A DNA stretch of 64,000 nt from NCBI RefSeq assembly GCF_020283565.1, contig NC_060060.1, forward strand, positions 31,806,001 through 31,870,000. The letters run 5' to 3'. The DNA is from Trifolium pratense (lineage: Eukaryota; Streptophyta; Magnoliopsida; Fabales; Fabaceae). Below the pieces are notes generated by a model. The model was not told the origin of the DNA and searched no databases. It was given only the letters and a program-made list of their open reading frames with translations. Below are positions 1 to 12,474 of the stretch, one piece after another; within the stretch, counting starts at the first letter, position 1, and every line of letters begins with the position of its first letter. Position numbers and translations under genes: made by a program.

Positions 1-158
1 CTGGTTTTGAGAAAGTTATTAAAGGTCAAGGAATGACAAACCCCAAAGATAATAGCACAAGAGGTGACCTTCATGTCAAATTCTTTGTTGACTTCCCCAC
101 AGAATTAAGTGATGAAAAAAGGAAAGAAGCTGTTAGTATTTTACAAGATTGCTGCTAA
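1..158 (+). CDS. Class B DnaJ (J-protein) C-terminal exon, partial
   Basis: The window opens inside the last exon of a J-domain co-chaperone. Reading from base 3, 51 codons run to a TAA at 156-158. The peptide has the end of the DnaJ C-terminal substrate-binding/dimerisation region: a GQGM motif, then K-D-N-S-T-R-G-D-L-H-V-K-F, a V-D-F-P strand, and a tail ending in QDCC. This arrangement is typical of DNAJB/Sis1-type proteins, which have no zinc finger and pass clients to cytosolic Hsp70. The J domain and G/F region lie upstream of the window, so subclass and localisation are not visible. The gene converges on the membralin gene. Confidence 0.8.
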   Translation, partial: GFEKVIKGQGMTNPKDNSTRGDLHVKFFVDFPTELSDEKRKEAVSILQDCC

Positions 159-1111
159 TAATGACTATAGTTGTATGTATGAAAAGATGCACTAATGTGA
201 TACAAATTAACATGATAGAGGACAAAACATATTCTACTATCAGATCAAAAAAGTTACTGGTATAATGCATGCATCCACATAGTCTGATAACTTCTTGCAG
301 TCTTGTACTTCTATCCATTAACATCAATAATGCACACATTTCACATACGAAGAATGAAGATGTTGGTTTAGCCTTCATATGAAGTGCTGTTGGGCGCTGA
401 TGAAAAAGAAAGAAACTTCCAACACTGTTTTCGTCGATGTTGTTTTCAAGAGTTTCGGTCACAGTGTCCCCTATCAGCATAGTTTGTTCCATGCAAGGCA
501 AAAGTGGGGATTACAGAATGCAACTCAACATTATCAGCACTAACCACTAGGTTACTGATTCATATAGGCCATATATTGTGTTTACCTATCCAATTATTTA
601 AGGAGATGGATTTCTCCAAATATATCAGTTATCTCTCTTAAACAATGGTTAACAAATGTAACAACAGTTTCTAATTGGTCTCTTTTACTTCTACTTCAGC
701 TGGGAATTAGTTCATGCAAATGTCCATTTTCCTCATTTTAGCCAAACAAGACATGAGATAGATCTAAAAAAATAAATTAACCGAAAATTTAGCAACCTTT
801 TTCATACAATGATTCCAGGTATAGCAACCTCAATCCAAATATAGTATGGTTGTGAATATGAAATATTCAAGTATATTTTGATTTTTCGGGCTAGCCCCTT
901 TCCCTCTACACCTACAGACTCTTTTGCAGGGGAAATTTTTTGGCTGGAATATCATTAGCAAAAAGACAGCATGTGGTTAACAAAATTGCAAAGTGTGGAA
1001 CAAAATGAAAGGGGAAGTGTGTACACAGTGAAGCTTCCAATATAATAACAGCAAACAAATCATATAGATTAGGAAAAATAAGTAAAGAACGTAGGTCGAA
1101 AATGATGGGGG

Positions 1112-1164
<53 letters not shown>

Positions 1165-1463
1165 GAGAATATGCATTGTAACTACTGTTTTAGAAGAATC
1201 ATGCTATCTTGTGTACCCAAAAAATTTGCACTATTTCTATGTTTCTCTTCTTGGTTAAAATATTTGTTAATCTTATCTACTGAATGAAATTTATATTTTA
1301 AAATTTATACATTTTACATTGATTGTTCTATTTAGCCTGGAACTATCACAGGGACGAAACTTGCATAAAATTCACGATGTATAAAGAAAAAAATATAAAT
1401 AATATATATGATATCAATCACGGCATTCCTGTATTAACAAGTTCTTCACTAAACTGAATATTT
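159..1463. other. Convergent intergenic region (3' ends of J-protein and membralin genes)
   Basis: No coding exon recognised. It should hold the 3' UTR of the J-protein gene and, on the other strand, that of the membralin gene. It contains the long G homopolymer listed separately. The open frames here are explained by low complexity. Confidence 0.6.
1114..1163. repeat. Uninterrupted poly(G) tract, about 50 bp
   Basis: Fifty consecutive G residues on the + strand, preceded by GGGGGTT. It lies 3' of the membralin stop codon, so it would be poly(C) in that transcript if the UTR reaches it. Runs this long are rare in plant DNA and their length is easily mis-assembled. Confidence 0.85.
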
Positions 1464-4400
1464 TCATCGTTGTCTGTCATTCTCCTGATTCTCACGGTTA
1501 TCATGCCTAGGAGCTTCAGTATATACTTGTCCTTGGTCCCTCACATCTCTGAACATGGAGAAAAACGAGTTGAGGCCCTCAGATGAAGCTCCTCCTAATA
1601 TCCATAATAACAGAGAACTAATTGAATTCATTGATCCAGGGTTAGGACCCCTTTCAGCTTGTCGAATGTCGGCTTGGCCAGGAATCTGTGTAGGGTTGGC
1701 AACCCTATCAGAATTACTTTCTGACTGCCCTTGAGGGTCAGTAACTCCTGGTCCGTTCTGAGGCATTGATTGATCAAAACCAGGTCTGAACCCTGTCCCG
1801 GAAGGCAAATTTGTGGCACTTAATCCCTGGTTCCTTGTGTTCAATCTTGTGATGTGTAGCGTTGATGCAAGAATAGTAGATGAGGTAATATGGAAGTCTG
1901 GGTGTTGTTGAAGTTGTGAACGTCGATTTTGCACAAACCTTTGCAATGCCGGTACCTAAACCAGTGAACATAGCAGAGGTTGAAATTCAATTGAGTATAT
2001 GTAAGCAAACCTATAATGAAATGAACAGAAAGAAAGCTTCTAAAAAGTAATAACTATAATAATTGATTTCTCAAAAAAAAAAAAAAAAAAAAAAAAAGAA
2101 CTAAAATCTGAAAGTTATGCTCCTTGTCCTAATCCCGGAATGAATTTGTTTGCTTGTTGTAGTTTCTTAGCATACACTTAGCCCACATTTCCCTAAATCG
2201 TCCTCATCAAGTCTTGGGAACTCCCTTAAGACATAAAAATCCATCATTCTAGCAATGAAGATTCACATTAGAAATACATTGCCAGACAAGAAAACACATT
2301 CCTATTGCAACAAATAAAATTTTGCTATTGTTGATTGGGTCTATAGTTATACAAATTACCAACATAATAAAGTAGCATTTACATGATGCCTTGTAAGGCA
2401 GTACACCTTTTCTCAATTCTATTTTGAGCAATTTAACTATGGGGGTGTTTAGATATACAATTAATTTAGCACTTAGAAGTGCTTATCATTTAAAAGCTTA
2501 AGTTTTTTCTATAATCGGAAAGGGATTGGGGGTAAACTCAGCATAAACTAAAACAACTTATGACAATAAGTACACTGGAGGAGCTTCTAAAAATAAGCTG
2601 AAAACTAGTGGACATATCATAAGTTCTTTCAAATATGTATGCAAGCACTTATGCCACAAGATAAGCCCATACACGCTTAACGAAACACCACCCATATAGG
2701 AGAGAAAACAGTCAGAATTTCAAACAAACCGAGATGATAAACATCAAGTTTAATACTAACTGAGGGAGAATTTAATACGGGGAAATGATTTCAGCCTTTT
2801 CTTGATCCACCCCCCACCCCCCCCCCCCCCCCCCCCCCGCAAAAAATAAAAACACGAGGAAAATAAATATTGGGCTTTTAATAAGCCAATTACTATCATT
2901 ACCTCAAACCGATTCCAAAAATACAGGATAAGATGTTGCATAAAAGCTGCAGTTGTAGAGAGAGCCAAATATGAAAAACCTGGAAATTTAAACAAGTTCA
3001 TCATTTCCAAATAAGATTAATTTAATCCTACTACACCGAAAAAATTAAAATTAAAAAAACAAAAAACAGTATCAACATACCATAAGCATAAGAGAAGAAA
3101 TATATGTGAAAGACCAGAAAATACAGCAGAAAGAAGCGAGGGAAGAACTTCATTGATATTGGTGTTCGGACACTGCAAGTTAGAATAAAGACACTCATTA
3201 GCTGATCATAGAATAACAATATAGATGTGCATGAAAGATTGTGACAGTGATCCATTACTGAAATGGCACACAACCAAGCCTCAACTGGTTATAAAACCAA
3301 AATTAGTTTTTGAGCAACAAAGACACATGCTGTCTCAGCAGTGGTTTCAATCTCAACAACCTTTATGATTCATAGCATAGGGAGAGAGGAGGGATAAAGA
3401 TACCTAATAAGAGTAAATAGCTCACACAACCAGACAAGAATCAAGACCATGAAAGCAAGAAGCTGATCATCATAAAACTCAAAGAGGAAAAACAGAATAC
3501 CAATCATAATCTGCAGAAATCAATAAGAAAATTATCAGCAAAGCTAGTACAAGAAGAAATAGCACAAATCACAGGCAATTCAAATGAATAATATTGGTAA
3601 ATAAGTGCTTACAGGAACAAAGACTAGTGATTCGATGACATGTACAAAGATCAACTGAAATGTTGGAAGCCGATGTCGAGCATGGTGTTGAAGTTGCACT
3701 GTAAAGAGTAATGACTAACGAATGTGAAAAGCTAATATAACATTATTAATAACAAAAGGTTTTGAGAGGGAAGTATATTGTCATTTGAGATAGTATCGAA
3801 GCCTTTGGCTGAGGAGGTGCAGAAACTCAGAAGTTAACAACATCATTGTAATTGGGGAGTTTATCTCTATTTTTTAGAATAAGATATAGCAAGGGATTAA
3901 TACATGGAGCAACAGGCTGAATAACATAACAGATGCAACGCAAGCAGAACTCACTAAACCAGTTTAAATATACCGAAACATCTGTACACAGAGCAAGTAA
4001 TGCCTACCTGTAAACTTCAGCATGCGGGTCTGTGTTTCTCTCAATGTAAATGACACAGACATTGTGGTAGTAAAAAACACAAACAAGGACATCATAAGCA
4101 CGCCACACTTCGTTACAAGGTAATCTGCACATGCAAAATAACACATAAGTTACAAGGCAACAGTAAAAGTTCTGTTTCACATTTTACGAAAGTCCCTATA
4201 AAAGGCTGTTGATTATATGATTATTCTCTATTTATTATCATTGATATAGTTTCTATTTTTCTTTCTCCAGAGATTCTCTGTTGTATATAAATCAGTACAA
4301 CCTCGTTGTGAAATAAAAGTTATTCACCCAAAATTATTCAAGTTGGTATCAGAGCAATAGGCAAGTGCAAGTTAGCAGGCGGATCAGATGAGACCGCAGT

Positions 4401-7400
4401 TAGCAATAGGCAGTCACCAAATCCCTACGGGGACCTAGGACTGATTATATATGTAACAACTAACAAGTGGGATGCATATGATATATCTACTCTAGCTTGA
4501 GGGGAAGTGTTGATTATATTTGTTAGGAATATAAGACTACCCATTTTAAAGGTGCACTATACAAAGCCTAGACATGTATAAATAGAAGTAAGAGGGAGAG
4601 ACTATGCATTCATTCTCTTGAAGGGGAACTCCCCACGATCAATAATACTCATACTTCTTTTCTATCTTTTCTCTCAATTTTTCTACTGTAATCTGTTAAG
4701 GACCCAAACAATAGTCATAAATATGATTATTCTCTATTTATTATGGTTAATAACTTGATACAGGTTCTTTATTTTCATGTTTTTCCATTCTTGAGAGATT
4801 CTCTCTTGTATATAAATCTGTACAAGTCATTCACTCTAAATTATTCAAGTAAGGCCAACAGGAGATCCACAGGTAAACAGAAGAAATCCATTAACAAAAG
4901 TAGACCCTGAGAACAATCTCTTCAAATGAGGAGTGCTGCACAGAGCCGATAGAAGGATAAATTAACAAACCTCCAAACTTAGCTGGGACTTCAGGAACTT
5001 CGAGTGCAAAACTAAGGTTATAGAATTCCTTTGATTGATAATTATAAAGATAACCTGCCATTACCTCGCAAAAGAATTTGAGCCATAATTAAATCCAGGA
5101 TATTCAATGTGGACGATAAATGTTTAAAGTAGTTTTCAGTGGAACAATTATATACACTACTTTATCCAGACTTCCATAGAGCAGGCAGTTACCTTGACCA
5201 GGAGAACTCAATAAACTGTTGATTAAAATTGTATCATATCCTACAAATCTGTTTATGAGTAGTTGTTGCCACCTGGAAATGAAAAACATATTCAATTGAA
5301 AAATACAAAGAACAAATACTGTGAACATTTTAAACATTACTGTATAACATCAATGAAATGCAGAGAACAACTTCCCTATTAGCAAAACAATTTAAACCCA
5401 TCAGTAACAAAACTACATAAAAGTGGCTCTCCGGTCTCCATTGGAGATAACATGTCAATTTTGGGACCAAAACCAGATAATCATGCTATAGTCTTTACCT
5501 ATTTCCAAAGCAGGAGTGCCAGGCTGATATGCTAACATTCACAGTACATATATTATGATGAGACTTGGCACTTTCAGGTAACAAGAAATACCCCTGCAGA
5601 ACAATATTCCATGATCAACAATAGAGAAGACCAGTCTTCAATAAGTCACAGAATCGACATAAAAGGAAGCTTTAACAAACAGACATAATCTACTTCAGAT
5701 ATTAAGTATATATCTGGCAGAGTCCAACGTAATCAACTTGTATATTGTATTGTCTAATGAATACATAACGATTGATATACCTTTTCCATAGTGTACAAAT
5801 ATGTGGGTTCAGACAACTTGGTTTTCTTTTTAAGCCATTGCACTGAAATTGAAAACACAACTTATTGGACAATAATAGAAACAAAATAAAAACGTGAGAA
5901 AGATAGAGAAAAGAGGAAGAGAGACAAAAATCACATATTGATTCACATGGGAAAACTACATAATGAAATGCTCGGTATTTTATTATGTAAAGCATCCTAG
6001 ACTTAAGTAACAAGACGACAATAAAACATCTACAAATCATTTATGTTTCATAATGAAACTTCTATGTAAATTATTTCAAAGAATTCAATGTTAAAGGAAA
6101 CCATTTTTGCACTATGCAACCATAATCAGCATGTCAATTTTCCCAAGTGAGCAACATTGAAAGAGTGAAGGTCTTTACATCTAGGTCTCTCACATAGGAA
6201 TAAATCAAAGCAGCATACATAACTTAATAATACGGTCTTTTAAAGCGTTACAAAGGTGACACTCTTCCCTATGCCTTGTGTCTTTTGTATTTCATGTTAT
6301 ATATTTTATTCCAATAGACAAGTAAAATTGAAAACTACCAAAAACTAAACTGAACTTTTCAAGGAACATACTAGCTATATAAACCCATACTCTATTGGAA
6401 AAAAAACATAACAAACACACAGAGCTATTGAAGAATTGAACAAAACCGCAGCATGTTTTTGTTTCTCTTCATATAAAAAGTTCGAATACAAATCTTAAAA
6501 TATTTTAGTATTTAAAATTGCCACTTTGACATGCATTATGATTCAAAGTGAGGAATATTGTAATTACCTGCATTAGAGTTAACCTTGTCCAAATGAAGGA
6601 TATGCATCCATTTGGGAATATCAAGATTTAGGTGTACACCAGCAATATCCTACACTTGAAAATTGAAGTTCAGCAGAAATTTGAGTAAATATGATCATTA
6701 GCTCTAAATTTTACAAAAATCCAGGCTACAAATAACCAGAATGCAACATAATAATTGGAATATGGTCTAATCGAGCTCCAATAAACAACATATTTCTACT
6801 TACCCACAGCTTCTGGAAACTTCCAATTATCTGCATTGTGTGTCTCCAAATGAATGAGATTCGCCTATACCACTTTTTACCAAAATGTATAATTGCCGCT
6901 TTTAGTGTCTCTTTGGCTGATAAGGTAAAACTACTCTGTGGCTCCTCTTTATCAATTTTGATGACAGCATCTTCAACCAGTGGCCTGGAGTTTTGGTTGC
7001 TTGTAGAGGTCTCGGCTTGATGTTCAAGAAATTCAGTGTCAGTCTTCCAAAACTTGAATGCCAATTTTCCCCTCCTAGCACCTGAACCAATCCAATTCCA
7101 CAAATACATGGACCCTAAAAATAATGTTGATTCATCTTGATTGACATCAGAAACCTCGATTTTATCTTTTGCAGCTTTTGTTTCAGGAGGATCTATTATG
7201 TTTGATTCAGAATCGTTGTGATACCACAAGCCGGCACTGGTTATCTACAACCAAAGGAGCATAGATAAAAATATCTCACCCGAAACCCTAAATTTCTAAT
7301 TACCTTAAGGTATATATTATTATTATCTATTGACGTAGTTTGATTCATGGAAAATTGTAAAAGAACAAAAACTATAATGTACACTTAAAGAATGGCAGGC

Positions 7401-8065
7401 AATATATACCTTAATCTGAATAAGTTGGGCTTCTGATGTGAGAACTCCAGATAGCTCACCTGAACACCCAGGCTTCACAAAGAGAAACATAAAATTATCA
7501 AACCAGAAGAGAAAATACTGAATAAAAACAATTGCAGTTGATTCACATTCAAGAAGAAAATAGCGAATAATTATGATTTCCCCTTCATTTGAGAAACTCT
7601 CACTTAGTTGCAATGAACATAAAAAGAAAAGAACCCTAACCCTACTAATAATCTCTATCACATATTGAATGTTATGGATAGCAAAAGCAGCACCAAAATA
7701 GCAAGTAAAATAACATGACAACATTCTAAACCAAACTCTATAGAAATTGTAACTAATTCCAATGAACATATATTATTATACAAAAACACTAATAATAAAG
7801 TTCCAATTCAAAAATCAATGTTGAGGGTGATTATTATTATTATATGATGAAGTAGTATGATGAAAAGCTAGTAGTAATTGAGTAATTGAAATTGAGATGG
7901 AAAAATAGAAACCTGTTGAACGTAATTGGCGTGCATAACAACGAGAATACAGAACAAGGTTATGGCGATGAATAGGTATAAATACTCCAAAGTAACTCTG
8001 ACTTTTGGAGTTAGCATCTGAGAAAACCTCTCCTGAACACGGATGAAGGTCTGTTCTGGATCCAT
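1464..8065 (-). CDS. Membralin (TMEM259 family) multi-pass membrane protein
   Basis: Fourteen exons join in frame to 676 aa: 8065-7913, 7472-7410, 7244-6804, 6649-6568, 5842-5781, 5593-5499, 5272-5193, 5054-4971, 4124-4008, 3698-3613, 3510-3404, 3172-3081, 2979-2903, 1955-1464. The N-terminus (MDPEQTFIRVQERFSQML) followed by one hydrophobic segment near residues 27-45 is diagnostic of plant membralin. Exon 3 encodes a long hydrophilic, acidic insert. Exons 9-13 encode several hydrophobic segments, and the last exon a Gln/Asn/Pro-rich tail of about 160 residues. In animals membralin is an ER membrane protein linked to ER-associated degradation; its plant role is poorly defined. Introns carry a TRIM, a MITE and a C tract. 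Identification is firm; function is by homology. Confidence 0.92.
2440..2694. mobile_element. MITE in the last membralin intron
   Basis: Short terminal inverted repeats are visible: TGGGGGTGTTTAG at the left and the complement of GGGTGGTGTTTCG at the right. The interior of about 230 bp has no coding capacity. TA dinucleotides flank both ends. It is a non-autonomous DNA transposon; the superfamily is not certain. Confidence 0.55.
2817..2838. repeat. Poly(C) tract, 22 bp, in membralin intron 13
   Basis: Twenty-two C residues on the + strand, preceded by a further C6-A. On the gene's own strand it is a G tract. It lies 64 bp downstream of the exon 13 donor. Confidence 0.8.
4207..4850 (+). mobile_element. 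TRIM (miniature LTR retrotransposon) in membralin intron 8
   Basis: A compact non-coding LTR element of 644 bp. The left LTR is 4207-4343. TGGTATCAGAGC, the standard initiator-tRNA-Met primer-binding site, follows at 4344-4355. The interior is only 164 bp and ends with the purine tract GAGGGGAAG just before the right LTR at 4508-4850. Both LTRs start TGTTGATTATAT and end TTATTCAAGT. A 5-bp target duplication AAGGC lies at 4202-4206 and 4851-4855. The left LTR lacks about 206 bp present in the right one. The LTR 3' end is not the canonical CA. The element is antisense to the host gene. Confidence 0.8.
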
Positions 8066-8530
8066 TGGAACAAATTCAAAATACTAATTTTCTCGAGAAA
8101 GTGATGATGGAAAGAAAATTAAAGGTTTTGTTTCCAACGAGTGATTTTGATAATGATCATCGTGTTCGCTCGCGTTTAAAACATGGATGCGGTTTATAAT
8201 TGTTTTTTTAGACCAAACTCTGATCTGATTTCAGTCAGTAAAGTAATAATATCTGATTAATAATAATGAAAGAGGACGCATTCCTTGAATTCAAAGATAT
8301 CATTGAATACATCAATTCCACAAATTTTTATAAAATTTTAAAATGGTTTAATAATTCATCTAATGATTTAATACTTTTTCTGATAACATACGGAAAATAA
8401 TGATAATAATTTAAAATTGTTTCCCTATTAAAAATACTGATAATTTTTGTTTTTTCTTCTTGTTCATCTTCTAAAGAGGGATGATTTCGGATCAACCATC
8501 TTAGTTGTTTTATATTTCTTTTTATTTAAA

Positions 8531-8561
8531 CTAGTAATAGACTCGTGCTATAGCACGGGTC
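8531..8561 (-). mobile_element. Helitron 3' terminus, minus orientation
   Basis: Read on the minus strand, a GC-rich hairpin (GACCCGTGC / GCACGAGTC, loop TATA) is followed about 5 bases later by CTAG and then host T. Hairpin plus CTRR inserted before T is the Helitron 3' signature. The 5' end was not found. Confidence 0.55.
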
Positions 8562-9078
8562 GTAACGTTACGGGTTATTTATTTTAAGTTAGACTTTGAT
8601 AAGTTGACATTAGAAAATCAATGAAATTATATATTGATGAATTCCTTAAGTAATATGATTATTTAAAATATGATTGAATAACAAAAAAAAGTATTGTAAC
8701 ATATCAATACGAATTACGTCACGGACACAAATCAATGTCAATATAAAGTAAAAATACGAATCATTCTTTTGGTTACATAATATGGAATTAGGTATAAAAT
8801 GAAAGTTACATTCGCACAACATTGTTGATCAACATATAATTATACATGATTAAATTACAACTTAGACTTCAACAAACAGATGTTTTATCTTTCTTTTTAT
8901 TTAAATAAGTGATTTTCTCATTCTTAGGTTCCGTTTGAGTAATATAATAAAACTAATATTTAAAATACTAATAATCTAATACTTAATACTTATATTTCAT
9001 GTGACAATAAATTTATTTTTGAAACCGGTAACAGTTTATCTAAAAATTGATACAAACCGCACCGCGAACTTATCTGAA

Positions 9079-9108
9079 CTAGTATCCGGACCCGTGCCAA
9101 GCACGGGT
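9079..9108 (-). mobile_element. Helitron 3' terminus, minus orientation (second)
   Basis: Minus-strand hairpin ACCCGTGC / GCACGGGT (3-base loop) followed by TCCGGATA and CTAG, then host T. Same architecture as the end at 8531, with a different hairpin-to-CTAG spacer. Confidence 0.55.
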
Positions 9109-9358
9109 AAAATGAGTCAAAAATTTAACATTTTAATATTAAAATTTTCATAATTCTCAAATAAAAAGAATGAAAAATGAAAAACTATAACATAAAAAAA
9201 AAAAGTAGGATCCCGTATTTGTCAAAAGTTAAATAAAATATGATCCTGTATTAATATATAAATATAGTTCTTGTGTAAATCACAAAAAAAAAAGTAGGCC
9301 CCGTATAAATTACAAAAAAATAAATCATTTATCTTATACGTAAAAATATAGACTTGTG

Positions 9359-9502
9359 GTCCCATAAGTCCTAGCTAGCTCAACTGACAAAATACCGAAA
9401 TTGTTACGCCGGACATCGTGACCCGGGTTCGAATCCGGGATCTCACAATTATATGAGAGTTTAATCTCAGCGGATTGTCACTTCATCTAAGACAAAAAAA
9501 AA
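9359..9502 (+). mobile_element. tRNA-derived SINE with 14-bp target duplication
   Basis: The element begins GTCCCATAAG, has an A-box-like CTAGCTCAACTG, and a strong B-box (GGGTTCGAATCC within a short stem). It ends in an A-rich tail. The direct repeat AATATAGACTTGTG is perfect at 9345-9358 and 9503-9516. This is a complete SINE insertion of about 144 bp. Confidence 0.8.
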
Positions 9503-10380
9503 AATATAGACTTGTGTGTAAACTTTTATAAAAAAAAAAAATTGCCCGCCAAACAAACAAAAAAAGTTAAATTAATGTCATAATATCCATAGTAAAATAA
9601 ATATTTTTTATATTATAAGCTTGTATACACAAGCAAATCTTAAACCCTAATTTGTTTTACCGGTTTTCCCTCCATTTTATCATGTAATTTTTATTAAAAA
9701 ATAATACAATTTTGTCTTGTCTAGGATTCGAACATGCAACCCTTTAGTGCAAGGCAATATTTCCAACCATTATGGCAAGTATACCAATTGTGATTAAAAT
9801 TATGTGCAATAATTGATAAGCACCATAAATTTTAAAAGTATATCATATCGAAGTTATTGTTGACTATATTATTCATCACGAAATATTTTTATGTCTTTCC
9901 TGATCAATGTTTTTTTTCTACCGGATCATAAATTTAGAGAATAATTATCATGTGAGATTTGGAAAGTTATCATCACGTGTGATTTAGAAAGTTATATATA
10001 TATTCTCATACTATAACACCTTCAACAATATTGAAATCTATTAAAAAAAAAACATCTTTCACATTTCAATATCTCATGTAACCTTGCTTATATCACTTTT
10101 TAAAATATTTATTATGCAGTTTATTAAATTATAGTTTTTTAAAATTGGAAAAAGAATTTTGTCAAAAAAAATAATGGAAAAAGAATTGATATTTTTTTAT
10201 AAATACCCTTTATTTTTACATTAATATATCCAAACATAAATCAATTCTGTTTAACTCACTTTTAACCGAAATTAAATTTATCAAACTCAATTCTGCTAAA
10301 TCAATTTTTTTTGCAATACAACCAAACACAACCATAGTCATGTCACTAATCACATTCATTATTTTGATTTTAACATTGCA

Positions 10381-12056
10381 GATTTAATATTATCCGATAA
10401 TCAATTGATACAATATGTACTAGCAAAAATTGAGATGATGTTACGTAGTTGTGGGAATAGTTTAAAAGATTATCCTCCAATGCCTAGAGCAGACACATCA
10501 TTAGTTTCTGATATACAAAATAGTTTAATACACGACGAATTGAATTATAACAAACAATCATTAGCTGAGGAACATGTTAGATTGATGTCAACTATGACTT
10601 CAGAGCAACGTAAAGTACATGACACAATCATGACAAGAGTTAACGAAAACAAACCTGGTGTGTTTTTTCTTTATGGCTATGGCGGTACAGGGAAGACATT
10701 TATCTTGAGGGCCATGTCAGCCGCATTACGCTCAAAATGTGAGATAGTTTTAACTGTTGTCTCAAGTGGGATCGCTGCATTGCTTATACTTGGCGGTAGA
10801 ACAGTACATTCAAGGTTTTGTATTCCTCTAAATGTTGACGAGTTTTCAACATGTATCATAGTTCCTAAAAGCCTTTTGGCGCTATTAATACAAAAAGCAA
10901 AACTCATTATATGGGATGAAACACCAATGATGCACAAACACTGTTTCGAAGCTGTTAATCGAATTTTAAAAGATATTCTCAAGTCTGTTGATGAAAAAAA
11001 ATAAACACATTCCCTTCGGTGGAAAAGTTGTTGTTTTTGGCAGAGATTTTAGACAAATTCTACCAGTAATACCCAAAGGTACAAGGCCCGAAGTTGTTCA
11101 TGTTACTATTAATTCTTCGGTTCTTTGGAATTTTTGTGAAGTTTTAACATTGAGTTAAAACATGAGGCTTCTCGGTGGTGCTTCGAGTGCAGACGTTGAA
11201 CAAAGAAGATTGTTTTCTGAAAGGGTTTTGGGTGTTGGCGATGGAGAAATTAGAGATGGTAATGACGATGATTTAGAACTCGACATTCCATCAGATTTAT
11301 TGATTCCAAATTCAGGTGATCATTTTGCTTCTATCGTTGAAAGCACATATCCTCAACTTTTACAAAACATGAACGATATAATGTATTTCCAAAATAGAGC
11401 TATACTAGCTCCTAAAAATTCAATAGTCGACACAATAAATGATTATATGTTGGATTTAATTCCTGGTGAAGAAAAAACATATTTGAGTTATGATACTCCA
11501 CTCACACAAAATGTAGACAGTCAAACAGTGGATGATGTTCATACTCCCGAATTTTTGAACACAATTTCTACGTCGGGACTTCCAAATCACAAGTTGAGAC
11601 TTAAAGTTGGAGTTCCAGTTATGCTATTAAGGAATTTGAATAAAAAATTAGGATTATGCAATGGAACAAGACCTATTATTACGAGATTGGGAAAACGTCC
11701 TATTGAAGGAAATTTTATTTTATGAAGTAATATTGGTGATCAGGTTTTCATACCTAGATTTTTTCTGACACCATCTGACGTGAGAATTCCTCTTAAATTT
11801 CAACGGAGACAATTTCCTATTTCCTATAATGATTTCTTTTGCGATGACTATTAATAAGAGTCAGGGACAATCTTTTAAGCATGTTGTGATATATCTTCTA
11901 TTGCCAGTGTTTTAACATGGTCAGTTGTATGTTGCAATTTCAAGAGTTACTTCTAGAAAAGGATTAAAAATATTGATCATCGATGACGAAGGTGAAGATA
12001 CGACTAAGACTTCAAATGTGGTCTATAAGGAAGTCTTCCGTAATATAACATAATTT
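10381..12056 (+). pseudogene. Helitron PIF1-like helicase, degenerate C-terminal part
   Basis: This is the helicase half of a Helitron Rep-helicase. The first open segment (to 11004) holds Walker A (GYGGTGKT), the Walker B-like IIWDE and an HSRF segment. A frameshift in an A8 run at about 10995-11002 moves the next motif (GRDFRQILPV) to another frame. An in-frame TAA follows at about 11157, a second open segment runs 11162-11725, and a TGA ends it. The closing motifs (TINKSQGQSF, YVAISRVTSRKGLKIL) are readable but split by another shift and a stop. The Rep/HUH nuclease region is absent. It is clearly dead and matches the orientation of the Helitron 3' end at 12216. Confidence 0.85.
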
Positions 12057-12185
12057 TCTTTGTATGAATATTTATCCAAAATTATTGTTGAACTATCGTT
12101 TAATGTTACTCAACTTTTTTCATATACCTTGCATTATTGAAATTATCATATCTTATTTAATCATTATATATCTTACAGTTAATCA

Positions 12186-12216
12186 GACCCGTGCACCGCA
12201 CGGGTCGATATTCTAG
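12186..12216 (+). mobile_element. Helitron 3' terminus, plus orientation
   Basis: Perfect 9-bp hairpin GACCCGTGC / GCACGGGTC with loop ACC at 12186-12206, then GATATT and CTAG ending at 12216, followed by host T. It lies about 160 bp after the helicase remains and on the same strand, so it is probably that element's 3' end. Confidence 0.7.
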
Positions 12217-12354
12217 TGAAACAAAAATACCTTAAAAAAGTTATCTGAATATATCTTATATTAGTTCATTTTCACATCAATATCCTCCAAATAAAATAAA
12301 TATAGAAATAAGGGGTGGGGGAGTAAAAGTAGTTTTATATACAACTTTTGATTC

Positions 12355-12474
12355 GGCCCACTTAACCAGCAGCACTGAAGCGGGTCAGCCCGGTTCATCG
12401 TCGTTAAAAGAAAAAGAAAAAGAAAACAGTTAAATTGTTGAAGTAACGAAATCGGTGTTTGCTCTGAACCCTAA
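12355..12474 (+). promoter_or_regulatory. Telo-box and site II-like promoter elements of the NIFK-type gene
   Basis: GGCCCA (the complement of the site II core TGGGCC) lies at 12355-12360 and the telo-box core AACCCTAA at 12467-12474, about 245 bp before the ATG. The pair is known from plant ribosome-biogenesis and translation-machinery genes and fits a nucleolar product. Use by this gene is inferred. Confidence 0.55.

Larger units (their letters stand above)
8066..10380. other. Intergenic region upstream of membralin with Helitron and SINE remnants
   Basis: No host exon recognised. The first few hundred bases should include the membralin promoter. From about 8.5 kb the sequence is AT-rich mobile-element debris: two Helitron 3' ends in reverse orientation, a SINE with target duplications, and a possible second tRNA-derived fragment near 9700-9800 (minus strand, B-box-like GTTCGAATCC). 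Confidence 0.5.

Noticed and set aside
1102..1287. Open frame beginning MMGVGG and then poly-Gly
   Set aside because: It is a translation of the G homopolymer.
9368..9470. tRNA gene suspected from the GGTTCGAATCC box
   Set aside because: No acceptor or anticodon stem; an A tail and 14-bp target duplications make it a SINE.
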